A stretch of 39,610 nucleotides of DNA, from assembly GCF_029870285.1 (NCBI RefSeq), contig NZ_JACSYA010000041.1, positions 1-39,610 on the forward strand, read 5' to 3'. The notes under the pieces were generated by a model. The model was not told the DNA's origin, ran no database searches, and was given only the letters and a program-made list of their open reading frames with translations. The translations under genes and the position numbers were made by a program. Below, in pieces: positions 29,109 to 37,749 of the stretch (its first letter is position 1; every line of letters begins with the position of its first letter). This stretch comes from Delftia sp. PS-11 (lineage in GTDB: Bacteria > Pseudomonadota > Gammaproteobacteria > Burkholderiales > Burkholderiaceae_C).

Positions 29109-30719
29109 ATGGCTGCATACGACTACATCGTGGTGGGAGCCGGCTCCGCAGGCTGCACTCTCGCGGCGCGCCTGTCGCAGGACGAGCATGTCACGGTGGC
29201 CCTGCTGGAGGCCGGGCCGCCCGACCGCAACCCCTACATCCATTGGCCGGTCGGGTTTTACAGGATGACGGCTGGCCCATTGACCTGGGGCCTGAAAACC
29301 GCGCCCCAGCGCCATGCCATGGACCGCGAGATTCCCTATGCGCAGGGCCGGGTGCTCGGCGGCAGCGGCTCCATCAATGCGCAGATTTTCACGCGCGGCT
29401 GCCCCGAGGACTATGACGCCTGGGCACGGGATTTCGGCTGCGAGGGATGGTCCTTCGCCGATGTGCAGCCCCTGTTCATCCGCAGCGAGGACAACGACAC
29501 GCTGGCCGGCGCGTGGCATGGCACCGGCGGGCCGCTGGGCGTCTCCACCCCGTGCCCTGCCCCCTTGACCCGCGCCTTCGTGCAGGCCTGCCAGCAGGCG
29601 GGCATGCCCTACAACCCGGATTTCAACGGCCCACGGCAGCAGGGTGCAGGGCCTTACCAGACCACCACCCGGGGCGCGCGGCGCTGCTCGGCGGCGGCCG
29701 GGTACCTGCGGCCGGCCCTGGGGCGCAGGAATCTGACCGTGCGCACGCATGCCGAAATCCACCGCATCAGGATCGAGGCAGGCCGGGCGGTGGGCGTCGA
29801 AATCATGGAGCACGGACGCACGACCCTGCTGCGCGCAGACCGCGAAGTGCTGCTGACGGCGGGCGCCATCGGTTCGCCCAGGCTGATGCTGCTGTCGGGC
29901 CTGGGCCCGGCCCGGGAGCTGCGCGAGATCGGCATCGAGGTTGCCGCCGACCTGCCCGAGGTGGGCCGCAACCTGCACGACCATTTCGGCATCGACATCG
30001 TCTATGAGCTGAACGGCCCCCACAGCTTCGACAAATACGCCAAGCCCCACTGGCAGGCCTGGGCGGGCCTGCAGTACGCGTTGTTCAGGAGTGGCCCCGT
30101 GGCGTCCAACATCGTCGAAGGCGGGGCGTTCTGGTACGCCGATGCCCGGGAGCCAACGCCCGATCTGCAGTTTCACTTCCTGGTCGGGGCCGGGGTCGAG
30201 GCGGGGGTACCCCGCATCGGATCGGGCTCGGGCGTGACGCTCAATTCCTATGCGCTCAGGCCGCGCGCGCGGGGCAGTGTCCGGCTGCGCAGTGCCGACC
30301 CGAGGCAGGCGCCCATCGTCGATCCCAACTTTCTGGGCGATCCCTACGATCTCAGAACGTCCGTGGAGGGCCTGCGGCAAAGCCGGGACATCATGGGGCA
30401 GCCGGCACTGGCCAGGTATGTGCGCCAGGAGCATTTCCCGGGCGGGCATACCCAGTCGCTGGCGCAGCTCGAAGCCTACGCCCGCCAGTACGGGCGCACC
30501 TCCTACCACCCGGTGGGCACCTGCCGGATGGGGGGCGATGCGAATTCGGTGGTCGATCCGCAGCTGCGGGTGCGCGCCATCGCCAACCTGCGGATATGCG
30601 ACAGCTCGGTCATGCCGAGGCTGGTCAGCTCCAACACCAATGCCCCCTCCATGATGATCGGCGAAAAAGCGGCCGAGCTGATCCGGGGCACGGCAGCCGC
30701 AAGGCCGCCAGGCCAGTGA
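29109..30719 (+). CDS. GMC-family alcohol oxidoreductase (choline dehydrogenase-like)
   Basis: A 536-residue FAD enzyme of the glucose-methanol-choline family. The ADP-binding fold is DYIVVGAGSAGCTLAARLSQ at the N-terminus, GMC signature 1 is GRVLGGSGSINAQIFTRG, signature 2 includes LTAGAIGSPRLMLLSGLGPA, and the catalytic His lies in YHPVGTCRMGGD near the C-terminus, followed by SSNTNAPSMMIGEKAAELI. Such enzymes oxidise primary alcohols to aldehydes. I chose ATG 29109 over a TTG two codons earlier because of spacing to TGAGG. It lies between the aldehyde dehydrogenase and the transporter genes, as the likely first oxidation step. Confidence 0.92.
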   Translation: MAAYDYIVVGAGSAGCTLAARLSQDEHVTVALLEAGPPDRNPYIHWPVGFYRMTAGPLTWGLKTAPQRHAMDREIPYAQGRVLGGSGSINAQIFTRGCPEDYDAWARDFGCEGWSFADVQPLFIRSEDNDTLAGAWHGTGGPLGVSTPCPAPLTRAFVQACQQAGMPYNPDFNGPRQQGAGPYQTTTRGARRCSAAAGYLRPALGRRNLTVRTHAEIHRIRIEAGRAVGVEIMEHGRTTLLRADREVLLTAGAIGSPRLMLLSGLGPARELREIGIEVAADLPEVGRNLHDHFGIDIVYELNGPHSFDKYAKPHWQAWAGLQYALFRSGPVASNIVEGGAFWYADAREPTPDLQFHFLVGAGVEAGVPRIGSGSGVTLNSYALRPRARGSVRLRSADPRQAPIVDPNFLGDPYDLRTSVEGLRQSRDIMGQPALARYVRQEHFPGGHTQSLAQLEAYARQYGRTSYHPVGTCRMGGDANSVVDPQLRVRAIANLRICDSSVMPRLVSSNTNAPSMMIGEKAAELIRGTAAARPPGQ

Positions 30720-30775
30720 GCCGATGGGCGCGGCAGTGCGCTGATCGGAAAAGAACACCACCACCGGAGATCCAC

Positions 30776-31882
30776 ATGGCGTTCATCCAGACCTTCATCG
30801 AACAGGAAACCGCGCGCCGCCGCGATGTGCTGCTGGCAGCCGCCTGTGGCCTTGCCAGTGCGGGCGCCGCCATGGCGCCGCTGGCCGCAGGGGCACAGGC
30901 CAGGCCGGCGCTGGCCTGGAGCTACCGCGCCCGCAACAACCCCTACTGGCACGCGATCGTGTCCGGGGCCGAGTCGTTTCTGGAGAGCATGGGCATGCCC
31001 AAGTCCGGCCTGGTCCATTTGCTCAACAACGGCAGTTCGGAGAAATCCCTGGCCGATATCAAGTCCTTCCTGGCCAAGACGGCCGGCAAGGCGGCGATTG
31101 CCTGCGATGCCAACGATGCGCCCAACTGCCGGCCCATCGTGGAGTCCGTGCACAAGGCAGGGGCCCATGTGGCAACTATCTGGAACAAGCCCGATGACAT
31201 GCATCCCTGGGATTTCGGCAACCACTGGGTGTCGCACATGACCTGGTCCGATGTGCAGTCCGCCGAGCAAACGGCGCGCATTCTGTGCAGGGCCATCGGA
31301 GGCAAAGGCGCCATCGTCGGCGTGGGCGGCATCGCCTCCAACAACCCGGCTATCGAACGGCGCGCCGGACTGATGAAGGCATTGAAAGACTTTCCGGGCA
31401 TCGAGCTGGTGGATTACCAGCCCGCAGACTGGTCCACGCAAAAGGCCAACCAGGTGATGCAGGGCTTTCTGACACGGTTCGGCCCCCGGATTTCCGGCGT
31501 GTTCTGCGCCAACGACTCGATGGCCTATGGCGTGCTCGAAGCGCTGAAGGCCGATGGCCGCAAGCTGCCCGTCGTGGCCTATGACGGCAACCCGCAGGCC
31601 ATCGAACTGATCCTCAAGGGCGAATTGCTCGCCACCTGTTTCACCAATCCCTATTGGGGCGGCGGAATCACTGCCGCGCTGGCCTGCCACGCGGCCATCG
31701 GGAGCTTCAAGCCATCGCAGGAACCCCGGGCGCACCGCGAGTTCTATGGGCCCTCGATAGTGGTGACGCAACAGGATGCCGCCGAATTCAAGAAGAAGTA
31801 CATCACGGGCACGCCTGCCTACGACTGGAAGGACTTCTGGGGTTCTTCGCGCGGGCAGATCCAGTACGCGGCCAGGTCCTAG
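30776..31882 (+). CDS. ABC importer substrate-binding protein (CUT2/ribose type, Tat signal)
   Basis: A 368-residue periplasmic-binding protein of the peripl_BP_4 type. The N-terminus has a twin-arginine signal (ARRRDVLLAAACGLASAG, ending GAQA), unusual because most such proteins use Sec. The mature chain has the family's alternating alpha/beta pattern (GKGAIVGVGGIASNNPAIER, ISGVFCANDSMAYGVLEALK, VVAYDGNPQAIELILKGEL). Aromatic residues near the pocket (WSYRARNNPYWH, FTNPYWGGG) suggest a small polar ligand. The start at 30776 follows CCGGAGA. It is immediately followed by a permease gene, one base after its stop. Confidence 0.88.
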   Translation: MAFIQTFIEQETARRRDVLLAAACGLASAGAAMAPLAAGAQARPALAWSYRARNNPYWHAIVSGAESFLESMGMPKSGLVHLLNNGSSEKSLADIKSFLAKTAGKAAIACDANDAPNCRPIVESVHKAGAHVATIWNKPDDMHPWDFGNHWVSHMTWSDVQSAEQTARILCRAIGGKGAIVGVGGIASNNPAIERRAGLMKALKDFPGIELVDYQPADWSTQKANQVMQGFLTRFGPRISGVFCANDSMAYGVLEALKADGRKLPVVAYDGNPQAIELILKGELLATCFTNPYWGGGITAALACHAAIGSFKPSQEPRAHREFYGPSIVVTQQDAAEFKKKYITGTPAYDWKDFWGSSRGQIQYAARS

Positions 31883-31883
31883 C

Positions 31884-32873
31884 ATGCGGGCCGCACTCCT
31901 TGCTGCAGGCGCCCTGCCAGCGCGTCAGGCATTTTTCTCACGCTGGGCGCCCGCGCTGACTCTGGGCGCACTGGTGGCAGCGCTGTCGGCAGCGCACGCC
32001 CACTTTCTGTCGGTGGGCAATCTGGCGCGCATCGCCATCGCATCCGCCCCGGCCCTGATGATCGCGCTGGGCGTGACGTTCATCGTCATCATGGGATCGA
32101 TCGACCTGTCCATGGAAGGCACTGTCTCGGCCAGCGCCGTCCTCTTTGCCCTGGCGTTCAATGCGCTGGGGGGCAGCGTGGCGGGGCTGGGCGGCCTGGC
32201 GGTGGTCCTGGCCCTGCTGGCGGGCGCCGCCGCCGGCCTGGTCAACGGGCTGGTCCATGTCCAGCTCAGGATTCCATCGTTCATGGCCAGCCTGGCCATG
32301 GGCTTTGTCGGCATGGGCCTGTCGGTGCTGCTGACAGGCGGGGACATCGTGCGGGTGGAGGACGAGGTGTTTCGCTCCTTGCTGTTCCTGCGCATCCTGG
32401 GCTTTCCGCTCATGGTCTATGTGGCGGCGCTGGTGGTGCTGGCGGCGTGGTTCATCCAGCGCAACACCACGCTGGGGCGCCATTTCCATGCGGTGGGCGG
32501 CGGCGAGGAACTGGCCCATGCGTCGGGCCTGAATGTGCAGCGCGTGCGCATTCTGGGGTTCACCCTGGCAGGCGTGTTCTATGCCATCGGGGCGATTTTT
32601 GCGGTCGCGCGCGGTGGCATGGCGGAGTCGCTGACCGGCTCGAACTACATGTTCACCTCGGTCACGGCGGTCGTCGTGGGCGGCACCTCGCTGATGGGAG
32701 GCAGCGGAGGTGTCTGGAACACGGTCGTCGGCGTGCTGATCGTCCATGTGATTGCCAATGGCATGGTCGTGCTCGGCCTGCCCGGCTACCTCCAGGATGG
32801 CACGCTGGGCGTGCTGATCATCGTGGCCGTGGTGCTGTCGGCGCGCCGCCTGTCCCATTCCCCCGTGAAGTGA
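31884..32873 (+). CDS. ABC importer permease (RbsC/XylH-like), first copy
   Basis: A 329-residue inner-membrane permease of the branched-chain/ribose (BPD_transp_2) family with about ten hydrophobic spans. The family signature FIVIMGSIDLSMEGTVSASA is followed by GLVHVQLRIPSFMASLAMGF and, near the end, TAVVVGGTSLMGGSGGVWNT. The ATG lies one base after the binding-protein stop. Together with the second permease (34394) it would form a heterodimeric channel, unlike the homodimer usual for ribose importers. Confidence 0.9.
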   Translation: MRAALLAAGALPARQAFFSRWAPALTLGALVAALSAAHAHFLSVGNLARIAIASAPALMIALGVTFIVIMGSIDLSMEGTVSASAVLFALAFNALGGSVAGLGGLAVVLALLAGAAAGLVNGLVHVQLRIPSFMASLAMGFVGMGLSVLLTGGDIVRVEDEVFRSLLFLRILGFPLMVYVAALVVLAAWFIQRNTTLGRHFHAVGGGEELAHASGLNVQRVRILGFTLAGVFYAIGAIFAVARGGMAESLTGSNYMFTSVTAVVVGGTSLMGGSGGVWNTVVGVLIVHVIANGMVVLGLPGYLQDGTLGVLIIVAVVLSARRLSHSPVK

Positions 32874-32880
32874 GAGCGCC

Positions 32881-34383
32881 ATGCTGGAACTGCGCAAAGT
32901 GGAAAAAACCTTCCCGGGCGTGCACGCGCTCAAGGCGATCGACTTCACGGTCGCCAGGGGCGAGATCGTGGGCCTGGTGGGCGAAAACGGCGCCGGCAAA
33001 TCGACCCTGATGAAGGTCATCTACGGCGCCTGCCAGCACGATGGCGGCGAAGTGCTGGTCAACGGCAGGCCGACCCGGTTTGCCCATCCGCGCGAAGCGA
33101 TGCTCCAAGGCATCGGCATGGTGTTCCAGGAGCAGTCGCTGATTGCCAACCTGTCGGTGATGGAAAACATCTTCCTGGGCTTCGAGCAGCAGTTCGCCAC
33201 CTGCGGCGTCATCCAGTGGCGGCGCATGGCCCAGGCTGCCCGGCGCCAGCTGGCCAAGGTCCATCTGCAGGTGGACCCGCGCACCACCACATCGCAGCTG
33301 TCTTTCGCACAGCGCCAGATGGTGGAGCTGGCCAAGGTGCTGGCCCTGCAGGAGCGGGTCGAGGGGGATCTGGTCATCTTGCTGGATGAGCCGACCTCCG
33401 TGCTCTCCAAAGACGAGGTGCAGCTGCTGTTCTCGCTGGTGCAGGAGCTGCGCGAGCGGGCCGCCTTCATCTTCGTGTCGCACCGGCTGGACGAAGTGAT
33501 CAGCCTGTGCGACCGCATCTATGTGCTCAAGGATGGCCAGGTGGTGGATGTGGTGCCCGGCAGCACCGCGCAGGTCGAGGCGATCCAACACAAGATGGTG
33601 GGCCGCGAAATCAGCAAGCAGTACTACCGGGAGGAAAAGCAGCACCCCTACCAGGACGGCGTGCTGCTCGAAGCCAGGAGCCTGGGCCTGCAGGGCCGCT
33701 ACGAAGACATCAGCCTGACCCTGCACCGTGGCGAGGTGCTCAGCCTGGTCGGCGTGGAAGGGGCTGGCGGCGAGGACATCATGCGCAGCTTCTTCGGCCT
33801 GCAAACGCCTGACCGGGGCGAATTGCGGATCAAGGGCCGGGCGGTACGGAAGTTCTCGCCGGTTCACAGCGTGCGCTGTGGCGTCGGCTATATCCCGCGC
33901 GAGCGCAAGATCGAAGGCATCGTGGGTGGCATGTCGGTGGCCGAAAACATCACGCTGGCGCAGATGGGCAGCTACAGCGTGGGCGGCGTCATGCAACGCA
34001 GCGCCGAGCAATCGGCTGCGCGCCAGTGGGTGCAGCGGCTGCAGATCAGGACGCCATCGGTCGATACACCCGCAGGCAGGCTCTCGGGGGGCAACCAGCA
34101 AAAGGTCGTCATCTCCAAGTGGCGCAGCGGCGGCTCGGACATCATCTTGCTGGATCACCCCACGCGCGGTGTCGATGTAGGGGCCAAGGAAAGCATCTAC
34201 GAAGTCATCCGCGAGATGTCGGCGCAGGGCTGCGGCATCGTCCTGATGGCAGATACGCTGGAGGAAGCCATCGGCCTGTCCCACACCATCGTGGTGATCA
34301 AGGATGGCCGGATCCGCCAATGCTTCGATGGCAGACCCGGCGCCAAGCCGTCGCTGTTCGACCTTGTGCATTGCATGACCTGA
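32881..34383 (+). CDS. ABC importer ATPase, tandem NBDs (RbsA-like)
   Basis: A 500-residue double ATPase. NBD1 has Walker A (GENGAGKST), a variant signature (LSFAQRQ in place of LSGGQ) and Walker B (LVILLDEPTS). NBD2 has the usual degenerate Walker A of this family (GVEGAGGED), a perfect signature LSGGNQQKVV and Walker B IILLDHPTRGVDVGAK. In this last motif the catalytic Glu is His426. It starts 7 bp after the permease gene and powers uptake with the two permeases and the Tat-type binding protein. Confidence 0.92.
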   Translation: MLELRKVEKTFPGVHALKAIDFTVARGEIVGLVGENGAGKSTLMKVIYGACQHDGGEVLVNGRPTRFAHPREAMLQGIGMVFQEQSLIANLSVMENIFLGFEQQFATCGVIQWRRMAQAARRQLAKVHLQVDPRTTTSQLSFAQRQMVELAKVLALQERVEGDLVILLDEPTSVLSKDEVQLLFSLVQELRERAAFIFVSHRLDEVISLCDRIYVLKDGQVVDVVPGSTAQVEAIQHKMVGREISKQYYREEKQHPYQDGVLLEARSLGLQGRYEDISLTLHRGEVLSLVGVEGAGGEDIMRSFFGLQTPDRGELRIKGRAVRKFSPVHSVRCGVGYIPRERKIEGIVGGMSVAENITLAQMGSYSVGGVMQRSAEQSAARQWVQRLQIRTPSVDTPAGRLSGGNQQKVVISKWRSGGSDIILLDHPTRGVDVGAKESIYEVIREMSAQGCGIVLMADTLEEAIGLSHTIVVIKDGRIRQCFDGRPGAKPSLFDLVHCMT

Positions 34384-34393
34384 GGGACGCCCC

Positions 34394-35335
34394 ATGCAAC
34401 TTGAAAAACTGCGCCCCCACCTGCCCTGGCTGACACTGGTGTGCCTGACGCTGATCGTCAGCGCCATTGCGCCGCAATTCCTGGCACCCCGCAATCTGGT
34501 ACAGATGGTGGCGGACATGTCCAGCCTGTTCGTGCTGGCGCTGGGCATCACGCTGGTGATCTATATCGGCGGCATCGACCTGTCCTCCCAGTCGATCGCC
34601 AACATGAGCACCGTGCTGGTCACGCTGGCGCTGCCGCCGCTGGGACTGTGGTCCGCCCTGTGCGTGCTGCTGGCGGGAGCAGCGACCGGCCTGGCCTCGG
34701 GCTATGCATCGACCCGGCTGAAAGTGCCCTCCTTCATCGCCACGCTGGCGATGGGCGGCATCGCGCTGTCGGTGGGCCAGTTCGCCTCGGGACAACAGGC
34801 TGTCTTCATGGACCCCCAGGCGCGCGACGCGGCATTCGGCTGGGTCATTGACAGCACGGCAGGCCTGCCCCACGAGATCTTCATTGCCGGCGCGCTGCTG
34901 GCGATCGTGCTTTTCATCGAGCGCCGCACGACGCTGGGGCGGGCGCTCAAGGCCATTGGCGCCGGGGAGCCCGCCGCCATTGCGTCGGGGTTGCAGGTGA
35001 ATGCCTGCAAGATGGCCGTCTATGCCATGGCCGGCATGATCTCCGCTCTGGCGGGCGTGCTGTTCGCGGTCAGGCTGGCAGGCGGAGCCCCCCAGATTGC
35101 GGAAGGCTTTCTGCTGCCCGCGATTGTGGCCGTCCTGATTGGCGGCACCCCGCTCACGGGCGGAGTCGGCGGCGTGCTGAACACCTTGATCGGCGCGCTG
35201 ATCGTGGCCGTCATCCGCACGGCCATGGTGTACCTGGAGGTGCCGGCCACCGCGCAGCAGATCGTGTTCGGCACGGTGCTGATCGTGGCCATTGCCGTGA
35301 CGATAGACCGCAGCAAGCTCACCACCGTGAAATGA
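34394..35335 (+). CDS. ABC importer permease (RbsC-like), second copy
   Basis: A 313-residue permease of the same BPD_transp_2 family. It carries LVIYIGGIDLSSQSIANMST (the counterpart of the first copy's signature), STRLKVPSFIATLAMGGIAL and the terminal AVLIGGTPLTGGVGGVLNTL. About nine to ten spans are visible. It follows the ATPase by 10 bp and is the last gene of the operon. The two copies are clearly diverged, so they are not a recent duplication. The operon ends tail to tail with the LacI-family regulator. Confidence 0.9.
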   Translation: MQLEKLRPHLPWLTLVCLTLIVSAIAPQFLAPRNLVQMVADMSSLFVLALGITLVIYIGGIDLSSQSIANMSTVLVTLALPPLGLWSALCVLLAGAATGLASGYASTRLKVPSFIATLAMGGIALSVGQFASGQQAVFMDPQARDAAFGWVIDSTAGLPHEIFIAGALLAIVLFIERRTTLGRALKAIGAGEPAAIASGLQVNACKMAVYAMAGMISALAGVLFAVRLAGGAPQIAEGFLLPAIVAVLIGGTPLTGGVGGVLNTLIGALIVAVIRTAMVYLEVPATAQQIVFGTVLIVAIAVTIDRSKLTTVK

Positions 35336-35365
35336 CGGCAGCCGCCCCTGCATGGCCTGCGGCAG

Positions 35366-35401
35366 CGCCGGCGCAAAGCATCACCCTGGCTGGCGCCGGC
35401 G
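35366..35401. terminator. GC-rich inverted repeat between convergent genes
   Basis: CGCCGGCGC (35366-35374) pairs with GCGCCGGCG (35393-35401) across 18 bp, between the permease stop and overlapping the end of the regulator gene. It could end both transcripts, but no U-tract follows on either strand, so termination is only a guess. Confidence 0.3.
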
Positions 35402-36427
35402 GGCTGCTTTGGGCTTGGGCGGCACGCGGCTCGACTGCCGCACCGTCAGCACCGGCTCCAGCACGACGCTTTCCACCGCACGGCCGGGCTCCGCAATCCG
35501 GCGGGTCAGCAGCCGCGCTGCCTCCTGGCCCATTTTTTCCCGGTCCGTGCTCACCGTCGTCAGCGCCGGATACCACAGTGCAGCCTCGGCCACATCGTCA
35601 ACGCCCACGACCGAGCAGTCCCGCCCCGGCTCCAGCCCCAGCTGGCGCAGGCCGAGCATGGCGCCAAAAGCCAGGTCGTCGTTGAAGCAGACCAGACCCG
35701 TGGGCGGATGCGCCGCCTTGAACAGATCCAGCACGGCATTGAAGCCATTTTTCCGGCTGGGGCCGCATTCGATGACGTGACCTGCCGGATCGAGCCCATG
35801 CGCCTGCATGGCTTGCTGGAAACCTGCAAAGCGGTCCTGACCCGTGGAGGTGTTTTTGTTCAGCCCGATATAGGCAAGCCGCTCGTGGCCAAGGGACAGC
35901 AAGTGCCTGGCCGCCATTTCAGTGGCCAGGCGATTGTCGATGCCCACATAGTCTGTTTGCACCCCATGTATGTAGCGGCTGACCTGCACCACAGGAATAT
36001 TCCATTGCAGCACCTGCTGCAGATGATCGGTGGGCGTGCCAATGGCAGGCGTGATGAGAAGGCCTTCGGCGTTATATTCGCGCAGTGTTTCCATGAAACG
36101 AAGCTGGCGATCCGTCGATTCGGCGCAATTGCCCAGCACCAGCGCAAGGCCCAACTGCTCCAGCGTCGCCTGGATGCCCGCAGTCACGTCGGCGTAATAG
36201 GGGTTGACGAGATCGCAGACCGACACCCCGACAATGCGCGAGCGCCTGTTGCGAAGGTGGGCTGCGGCGCGATCGTAGACGTAGCCCAGCTCGCGCATCA
36301 CCTGCCGGACATGCGCGCGGGTCGCCTCGGCAACCAAAGGACTGTCGTTGAGCACCATGGAGACCGTTCCGGTGGCGACACCTGCGGCACGCGCAACATC
36401 CTTCAGGGTAATTCGGCTTGTGGTCAT
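35381..36427 (-). CDS. LacI/GalR-family repressor of the catabolic regulon
   Basis: A 348-residue LacI-type regulator. The helix-turn-helix and hinge are at the N-terminus (TLKDVARAAGVATGTVSMVL, then RQVMRELGYVYDRAAAHLRN), followed by a sugar-binding core (VGVSVCDLVNPYYADVTAG, LLITPAIGTPTDHLQQVLQ, TGLVCFNDDLAFGAMLGLRQ). The start at 36427 is the family start; an upstream TTG lies inside operator O4 and is not used. O4 is 14 bp before the ATG, consistent with autorepression, and matching sites O1-O3 lie at the catabolic and transporter promoters, so this protein is the likely repressor of the whole locus. The inducer is probably the imported compound or an early metabolite. Confidence 0.92.
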   Translation of the reverse strand: MTTSRITLKDVARAAGVATGTVSMVLNDSPLVAEATRAHVRQVMRELGYVYDRAAAHLRNRRSRIVGVSVCDLVNPYYADVTAGIQATLEQLGLALVLGNCAESTDRQLRFMETLREYNAEGLLITPAIGTPTDHLQQVLQWNIPVVQVSRYIHGVQTDYVGIDNRLATEMAARHLLSLGHERLAYIGLNKNTSTGQDRFAGFQQAMQAHGLDPAGHVIECGPSRKNGFNAVLDLFKAAHPPTGLVCFNDDLAFGAMLGLRQLGLEPGRDCSVVGVDDVAEAALWYPALTTVSTDREKMGQEAARLLTRRIAEPGRAVESVVLEPVLTVRQSSRVPPKPKAARRRQPG

Positions 36428-36440
36428 GCACGTCAAATCA

Positions 36441-36454
36441 ATGAAACGATTCAA
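36441..36454. promoter_or_regulatory. LacI-type operator O4 (autoregulation)
   Basis: ATGAAACGATTCAA matches O2 at 13 of 14 positions and lies 14 bp before the regulator start codon. It is expected to mediate autorepression. Confidence 0.7.
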
Positions 36455-36585
36455 GCGCTAGCATACTACCTTTATCTTCGCCTGGGGGCGGTATTTCAAG
36501 GGAGATTCTCCGTCATAACCCTGCATATTCAGTGCTGCTACGCGCGCAATTTTCCAATTTGATTCGGAACTGAACCGATTAAAAA

Positions 36586-36599
36586 TTGAATCGCTTCAA
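36586..36599. promoter_or_regulatory. LacI-type operator O5
   Basis: TTGAATCGCTTCAA lies 44 bp before the glycosylase start and 145 bp from O4. A weaker neighbour (CTGAACCGATTAAA, 36570-36583) is directly adjacent, 16 bp centre to centre, the same spacing as O2-O3. Confidence 0.65.
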
Positions 36600-36642
36600 T
36601 TTTCAGGCAACACTATTGGCTTTCCCAGGCCTGAATCTGCGC

Positions 36643-37749
36643 ATGCCCACCACCCCGCCCCCGACTCTCGAAGACCTGCGCCGCTACGCGATTGCCCGCA
36701 GTTTGTTGACCCCTGCCACGCTGCTGGCGGCCGTGCGGCGCCTGGGCTTCGTACAGGCCGACCCGATCCGCGCCCCGGCCCGCGCGCAGGACCTGACGCT
36801 GCGCCACCGGGTCAAGGACTACCGTGCCGGGGATCTGGAACGCTGCTACCCGCGCCTGCCGATCGACGAAGACTGCCAGGTCAACTATGGCTTTATGCCA
36901 AGCGAACACCTGGCGCTGCTGCATCCGCGCCAGCCCCGCAAGGCATGGGATGAGCAGACACAGCGCAGGGCTGCCGATGTGCTGGCCTTTGTGCGTGAAC
37001 ACGGCGCGGTCCATCCGCGAGAAGTCGATCAGCATTTCGCGCATGGGCGCGTGACCAACTACTGGGGCGGCTCCAGCAACGCCAGCACGCAGCTGCTCAA
37101 TGACATGCACTACCGTGGCCTGCTGCGGGTGCAGCGGCGCGACAGCGGCACGCGTGTCTACGAGGCTGCGGCGCATCCGCCTGCAGACGACAGCCCCGCC
37201 GCATGCGCGCGGCGGGCCGATGCACTGATTGACCTGGTGGTGCGCAAATACGCACCGCTGCCAGCCCCCAGTCTGACCTATCTGGTGCGGCTGCTCGGCT
37301 ACGGCGCGCCCCATCTGGTGCGACCGCTGCAGGCGGCGCTGCTGCGCGCGCGCGGGCACCTGGCAAGCTGCCGCATCGAGGGAACCACCTGGTACTGGCC
37401 TGCCGATGAAAACCCGCGCTCGCGCCGCCACACCACCGACGACCGGCTGCGGCTGCTCGCGCCGTTCGACCCCGTGGTCTGGGACCGGCGCCGCTTCACG
37501 CTGCTATGGGGCTGGACATACAAGTTCGAGGCCTATACCCCGGCAGCCCTGCGCCAGTTCGGCTACTACGCCCTGCCAATGCTCTGGCGCGGCCACATGC
37601 TCGGCTGGGCCAACATACAGGCGCGCGATGGCCAGCTGGCACCTGCCTTCGGCTATGCGGCAGGCGCAGCGCCCCAGGAGCCTGCCTTTCACAGCGCGCT
37701 GGATGAGGAACTGCAGCGGATGGGCGACTTTCTCATGCCGCAGCGCTGA
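36643..37749 (+). CDS. YcaQ/AlkX-like DNA glycosylase (winged-helix, HTH_42)
   Basis: A 368-residue protein of the HTH_42/YcaQ family. These enzymes excise alkylated bases and unhook interstrand cross-links. The conserved catalytic region is VRRLGFVQADPIRAPARAQD, with QAD matching the QxD motif of the AlkX/YcaQ branch (AlkZ has QxQ). Winged-helix segments (VLAFVREHGAVHPREVDQHF) and the C-terminal RLRLLAPFDPVVWDRRRFTL and YTPAALRQFGYYALPMLW are present. I chose ATG 36643 because homology starts near TLEDLRRYAIARSL and an upstream TTG lies within operator O5. It is divergent from the LacI gene and may only incidentally share its control region. Confidence 0.85.
   Translation: MPTTPPPTLEDLRRYAIARSLLTPATLLAAVRRLGFVQADPIRAPARAQDLTLRHRVKDYRAGDLERCYPRLPIDEDCQVNYGFMPSEHLALLHPRQPRKAWDEQTQRRAADVLAFVREHGAVHPREVDQHFAHGRVTNYWGGSSNASTQLLNDMHYRGLLRVQRRDSGTRVYEAAAHPPADDSPAACARRADALIDLVVRKYAPLPAPSLTYLVRLLGYGAPHLVRPLQAALLRARGHLASCRIEGTTWYWPADENPRSRRHTTDDRLRLLAPFDPVVWDRRRFTLLWGWTYKFEAYTPAALRQFGYYALPMLWRGHMLGWANIQARDGQLAPAFGYAAGAAPQEPAFHSALDEELQRMGDFLMPQR

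Noticed and set aside
27723..30764. 1013-codon minus-strand frame
   Set aside because: Antisense to the intact ALDH and GMC genes; no recognisable protein features.
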